A stretch of 16,524 nucleotides of DNA. Origin: CAZTLI01 sp964614375. GTDB lineage: Bacteria; Chloroflexota; Anaerolineae; Aggregatilineales; Phototrophicaceae. How positions within the stretch are numbered: the first letter of the stretch is position 1; each line of letters starts with the position of its first letter. Below are positions 13,436-16,524 of the stretch, piece by piece. Under the pieces are notes generated by a model. The model ran no database searches. It was not told the origin of the DNA and was given only the letters and a program-made list of their open reading frames with translations. The stretch lies in the NCBI GenBank assembly GCA_964614375.1, contig CAZTLI010000068.1, positions 1-16,524 of the forward strand, in the 5' to 3' direction. A program made the position numbers and the translations under genes.

Positions 13436-14541
13436 GTTAGCCCGAAAGTTTCACGATACTGCATTCGCAGCGTATCAATTGGCACAAGTTCCCCCTTCTC
13501 ATTGCGAATGTGCCAGTATTCCCATCCGTTGTGCCCGGATTTGCCGATGACGTGCGCGGCGACTTTGTGAATAGACCCTGTGAAATCGCCACAAATGAGA
13601 TGGGCATCAGCACGGACGACGACTGATAATTTACCGTCTGGCGAAAGGAGTCTTTGACCGGGAGTGATATATTCCGCTTCGAGCAGGCGTCCAAAGGCCA
13701 CGCGCGGTAATTTGCGTTTTGATGGTATGACCCATATCGAGTCATCATCAACGATTTCAGAAATGGCCTCGATGCGTTCCTGCGCCACTTCAACGTAGCG
13801 TGCTTCGCGCTCAATCCCAATGTACTGGCGTTTTAGTTTCTTCGCGACTGCGCCTGTCGTTCCCGACCCAAAGAAGGGGTCTAAGACAATATCTCCCGGA
13901 TTGCTAGACGCTTGTAATACACGATATAAAAGGGCTTCCGGTTTTTGGGTGGAGTGGGCTTTCTTCCCATTTATCTTGATTCGTTCTGCGCCTGTACATA
14001 AGGGGATGTGCCACACATTTTGCATCTGTTTTTCATCATTGAGATTTTTCATCGAATGATAATTAAAGGTATATTTCTTTTGATCGGATGATTTTTTTGC
14101 CCAGATGAGTGATTCAGTCGCATTCGTGAAGCGTGTACCCCTAAAATTTGGCATTGGATTGGTTTTGTGCCAGTGAACATCATTCAAAATCCAGTATCCC
14201 AGATTCATCATAATTGTCCCTACCCGATAAATATTGTGATACGAACCAATGACCCAGATTGTGCCATCCTCACGCAACACCCGGCGGCATTCGCTTAACC
14301 ATGCTTCTGTGAAAGCATCATATTCCGCAAAATTGTCGAATTGATCCCACTCATCGTCTACCGCATCAACAACCGTCTGGTTGGGGCGGATGAGTTCGTT
14401 TTGAAGTTGCAGGTTATAGGGTGGGTCGGCAAAAATGAGATGAACGCTAGCATCAGGAAGTGATTCCAACGTTTCAATACAATCACCATGAATTATCTGA
14501 TTGATATATTGTTCAATTTCTTGCCGTGTGTTTCTTGCCAT
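13432..14541 (-). CDS. CcrM/HinfI-like adenine-N6 DNA methyltransferase with C-terminal RAMA domain
   Basis: A 369-residue beta-class DNA adenine methyltransferase. The catalytic motif IV ADPPYNLQLQ (38-47) comes before the AdoMet-binding motif DPFFGSGTTGAVAKKL (221-236), which defines the beta class. HSTQKPEALLYRVL (196-209) is the conserved motif just before it. The C-terminal segment (about 280-365; G.LL..EYITPGQRL, then GSIHKVA and NGWEYWHI) matches the RAMA domain found in CcrM. CcrM and HinfI methylate GANTC, so that specificity is the best guess but is inferred. No restriction nuclease lies beside it, so it may act in regulation or replication timing. ATG 14541 has AGGA six bases upstream. 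The stop codon overlaps that of the convergent AI-2E-family gene. Confidence 0.92.
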   Translation of the reverse strand: MARNTRQEIEQYINQIIHGDCIETLESLPDASVHLIFADPPYNLQLQNELIRPNQTVVDAVDDEWDQFDNFAEYDAFTEAWLSECRRVLREDGTIWVIGSYHNIYRVGTIMMNLGYWILNDVHWHKTNPMPNFRGTRFTNATESLIWAKKSSDQKKYTFNYHSMKNLNDEKQMQNVWHIPLCTGAERIKINGKKAHSTQKPEALLYRVLQASSNPGDIVLDPFFGSGTTGAVAKKLKRQYIGIEREARYVEVAQERIEAISEIVDDDSIWVIPSKRKLPRVAFGRLLEAEYITPGQRLLSPDGKLSVVVRADAHLICGDFTGSIHKVAAHVIGKSGHNGWEYWHIRNEKGELVPIDTLRMQYRETFGLT

Positions 14542-14544
14542 GCT

Positions 14545-14549
14545 GATTC
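14545..14549. promoter_or_regulatory. GANTC site within the methyltransferase ribosome-binding region
   Basis: GATTC (GAATC on the coding strand) lies four to eight bases before the start codon and overlaps the AGGA Shine-Dalgarno sequence. If the enzyme recognises GANTC, its gene carries its own target in the leader. One such site is expected by chance about every 256 bases, so this alone is weak evidence. A second structure, CAACTG (14576-14581) with CAGTTG (14592-14597), lies farther upstream and could be an operator. Confidence 0.35.
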
Positions 14550-14621
14550 CTGTAGTAACTGAGTATTTTATTGATCAACTGTACTATGTCTCAGTTGTAC
14601 TTTCTATCCCAAAAGCGCACA

Positions 14622-14639
14622 AATGGTCGAAAAACCATT
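14622..14639 (-). terminator. Hairpin just after the S9 peptidase gene
   Basis: AATGGT (14622-14627) and ACCATT (14634-14639) form a perfect 6-bp stem with a six-base loop, two bases beyond the peptidase stop codon. On the minus strand the following bases (TGTGCGCTTTT) hold only a delayed T run, so it may be a weak or Rho-assisted terminator. Confidence 0.4.
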
Positions 14640-14641
14640 CC

Positions 14642-16522
14642 CTACGCATACAATACATACTGCATGAGGAACTTGAGCACCCCCTCATAGAATGCCTGAA
14701 TCGTCTCTGGTTTGCGGAAGCCATGCCCCTCGCCCGCGTAGACATGATATTCATGTGGGACACCGCGCCGTCGGAGTGTCGCGACGATTGAATCGGATTG
14801 GCTGCGTGGGACTACATTGTCTTCGTCGCCCTGTGCCAGAAAGACCGCATCCTGAATTTTATCGGCGTGGAATAAAGGTGATCGTTCGCGGAAGGTATGT
14901 GCTGCATCCGGTAAATCGCCCAGCAGCGAGAACGAATACTGCTCCTCAAATTTGTGGGTATCCATCACCAACATGAACTGGTTGCTAATGCCATAGCTGC
15001 AAATCCCGGCTTTGTAAAAACCCGGTTTGTTGACCAGCGATTGCAAGACGGTGAATCCGCCCGCGCTGCCGCCCATAATGACCAATTTATTGGAATCAGC
15101 TAATCCCTGTGCGGACAGATACAGCGCGCCAGTCGCCGCGTCCTCCACATCATACACGCCCCAGTTGCGATAGAGTTTCAGCATATACGCGCGTCCATAG
15201 CCCGTGCTGCCGCGATGATTGACGCTCAAGACGGCATAACCGCGCGTGGCGAAAAATTGTAGTGATGCTTCATAACGACTGCTACGTTGTGAGGTGGGGC
15301 CGCCGTGAACATCGACAATCAACGGCGGCGCGCCCCGTCCCTCAAATGTGGTGCTGAACGGTGGATAATAGAGTCCATGCACGGTTTCGCCATCGTGACC
15401 CTTCCATGTGATGGCTTGCCCGGTGGATAGGGCAGCGCGCGGTACGGCTTCTGTGCTGGCACGTCGGTGGATACGGATACCTTTGTCTGGGTGGTGACTG
15501 ATGATGCGTGAGGGTTGTGTCGAACTGCCTGCGATAAACGCCAAACGTCCATCATGCGCGACGGCTGTCTGAGAGAGATAGGTATAATCATCCAGCCCGG
15601 TGACTGCTTCTGATGCGCCGCCTGCCACATCATAGCGAAACGCGCGATAAAAGCCGCCCTCATTTCGCAAATAATAGATATGCTGGCTGTCCGCCGACCA
15701 ACCATACGTCCGCAGCCCCTGTACCCATGCAGGTGCGCCATGTTCGGCGGGATAGTCGGTCAGCATCCTATGGGTGTGCTTGTCCAAATCATAGACATAA
15801 ATTTGCCCGAAGCCCGTCGTGTCGCTGATATAGCTCAGAAAACGACCATCAGGCGAGAATTCGGGTTGGAAAATCGCGGTTTGGCAGTCACCAATGAGGG
15901 TCCGGGTGTGTGTGACATAGGGTATAAGTGTTGAATCCACATCCAACGTTAGTAAACGTAATTCAGTGCCGTCCCAGGGCATCTGCGGATGATTCCACGC
16001 GATGTAGGCCAGGTGTTTGCCAGAGGGATACCACGCGGGCTGCATCACAAAATCCGCGCCAAAGGCTAGTTTACGAGGCCAGTGCGCGCCTTCACTATCG
16101 ACCAACGCCAGACTATCGACACCTTCATACGTGTGGACATAGGCCACCCACTTGCCATCCGAAGAAACACGCGGTGAGGCGACATTGCCATAGGCGGGTG
16201 TAATGGCTTGCGCGCTGCCTTCTGCCACAGGCTGTCGATATAACCGACCGTTCGCCGCAAAATAGACAACACCATTATGTAAGGTGAATTCGCCACCGCC
16301 ATAGCCCACACCACCGCGCACGGATAGGGCATCGGTTAAATCGCGAGGCGCATCCACACCGGCCTGCGCGACGAGTACGCCTTGTTTGCCACGACTTTCT
16401 GCCCAGACGACTGTTTGTGCGGTCGTGTCCCACTGCACATCATTGAGTCGCACATCGCCCGCTAATGCCGCCGCTGATAACGGACTCGACCATGTGCCAT
16501 ATTGTCGTAATTGTTTGGGCAT
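14642..16522 (-). CDS. S9-family peptidase (acylaminoacyl-peptidase/dipeptidyl aminopeptidase-like)
   Basis: A 626-residue serine peptidase without a signal peptide, probably cytoplasmic. The N-terminal part (about 20-370) is a beta-propeller with WD40/PD40-like repeats: SPRVSSDGKWVAYV (116-129), QPAWYPSGKHLAYIA (161-175), QPEFSPDGRFLSYIS (219-233) and GWSADSQHIYYL (274-285). The alpha/beta-hydrolase domain follows, with oxyanion HGGP (406-409), nucleophile elbow GGSAGG (S486), D568 (QGDEDNVVP) and H600 (GEGHGF), so the triad is complete. S9C enzymes cleave short peptides or remove acylated N-terminal residues; which one applies is not readable. The start ATG sits two bases from the window edge and gives a typical N-terminus, so the gene looks complete, but its ribosome-binding site is not visible. 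Confidence 0.93.
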   Translation of the reverse strand: MPKQLRQYGTWSSPLSAAALAGDVRLNDVQWDTTAQTVVWAESRGKQGVLVAQAGVDAPRDLTDALSVRGGVGYGGGEFTLHNGVVYFAANGRLYRQPVAEGSAQAITPAYGNVASPRVSSDGKWVAYVHTYEGVDSLALVDSEGAHWPRKLAFGADFVMQPAWYPSGKHLAYIAWNHPQMPWDGTELRLLTLDVDSTLIPYVTHTRTLIGDCQTAIFQPEFSPDGRFLSYISDTTGFGQIYVYDLDKHTHRMLTDYPAEHGAPAWVQGLRTYGWSADSQHIYYLRNEGGFYRAFRYDVAGGASEAVTGLDDYTYLSQTAVAHDGRLAFIAGSSTQPSRIISHHPDKGIRIHRRASTEAVPRAALSTGQAITWKGHDGETVHGLYYPPFSTTFEGRGAPPLIVDVHGGPTSQRSSRYEASLQFFATRGYAVLSVNHRGSTGYGRAYMLKLYRNWGVYDVEDAATGALYLSAQGLADSNKLVIMGGSAGGFTVLQSLVNKPGFYKAGICSYGISNQFMLVMDTHKFEEQYSFSLLGDLPDAAHTFRERSPLFHADKIQDAVFLAQGDEDNVVPRSQSDSIVATLRRRGVPHEYHVYAGEGHGFRKPETIQAFYEGVLKFLMQYVLYA

Positions 16523-16524
16523 GA

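Noticed and set aside
13432..14541. Restriction-modification system
   Set aside because: No endonuclease-like gene flanks the methyltransferase in this window; its neighbours are a membrane transporter and a peptidase, so only an apparently orphan methyltransferase can be supported.
1..16524. CRISPR arrays, insertion sequences, tRNA/rRNA genes and attachment sites
   Set aside because: No regularly spaced repeats, transposase or integrase motifs, tRNA cloverleaf-like sequences or rRNA segments were seen on either strand by reading.

Overview
This window is a compact stretch of bacterial chromosome, roughly low-fifties percent GC by eye, with no rRNA, tRNA, insertion sequence, prophage or CRISPR array visible. 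The gene content best fits a member of the Chloroflexota, probably Anaerolineae-like. The clues are a Lon with a charged insert before Walker A, a pair of WDN..ERT small proteins of a kind I associate with that phylum, a PHP-AlbA_2 fusion and a CcrM-type methyltransferase. This is an inference from protein style, not a database result.

Layout. Positions 1-2454 (plus strand) hold the tail of an upstream gene, an ABC-2 permease whose C-terminal half looks like a SpoIIM domain, and an RNase Z-like metallo-beta-lactamase-fold hydrolase. A 12-bp inverted repeat around a -10-like box separates the last two. Positions 2500-3170 (minus strand) form a two-gene unit: a stand-alone cyclic-nucleotide-binding domain protein followed by a 69-residue unknown protein. 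A divergent intergenic region leads to a plus-strand quality-control operon: a short Hsp20 chaperone overlapping the lon protease gene. After a hairpin come a stand-alone receiver-domain protein and a three-part PHP / AlbA_2 / unknown-C-terminal-domain protein, closed by a clear intrinsic terminator at 8534-8563.

Positions 8755-10281 are minus strand: a VOC (glyoxalase-fold) protein behind a perfect consensus promoter (TTGACA, 17-bp spacer, TATAAT) and a tandem pair of about 130-residue paralogues about 44% identical to each other. Then come a secreted GH13_36-like alpha-amylase (minus) divergent from an AI-2E/PerM-family membrane protein (plus). The latter converges with overlapping stop codons onto a CcrM/HinfI-like adenine methyltransferase with a C-terminal RAMA domain. 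The last gene (minus) is an S9-family peptidase that appears complete, with its start codon 2 bases from the window edge.

The genes do not form one pathway. Most look like housekeeping, stress or metabolic genes. The parts most likely to hold new biology are the receiver plus PHP-AlbA_2 pair (6339-8505), the paralogous small proteins (9343-10225), the ABC-2/SpoIIM fusion (42-1577), and the apparently solitary GANTC-type methyltransferase whose ribosome-binding site contains a GANTC site.
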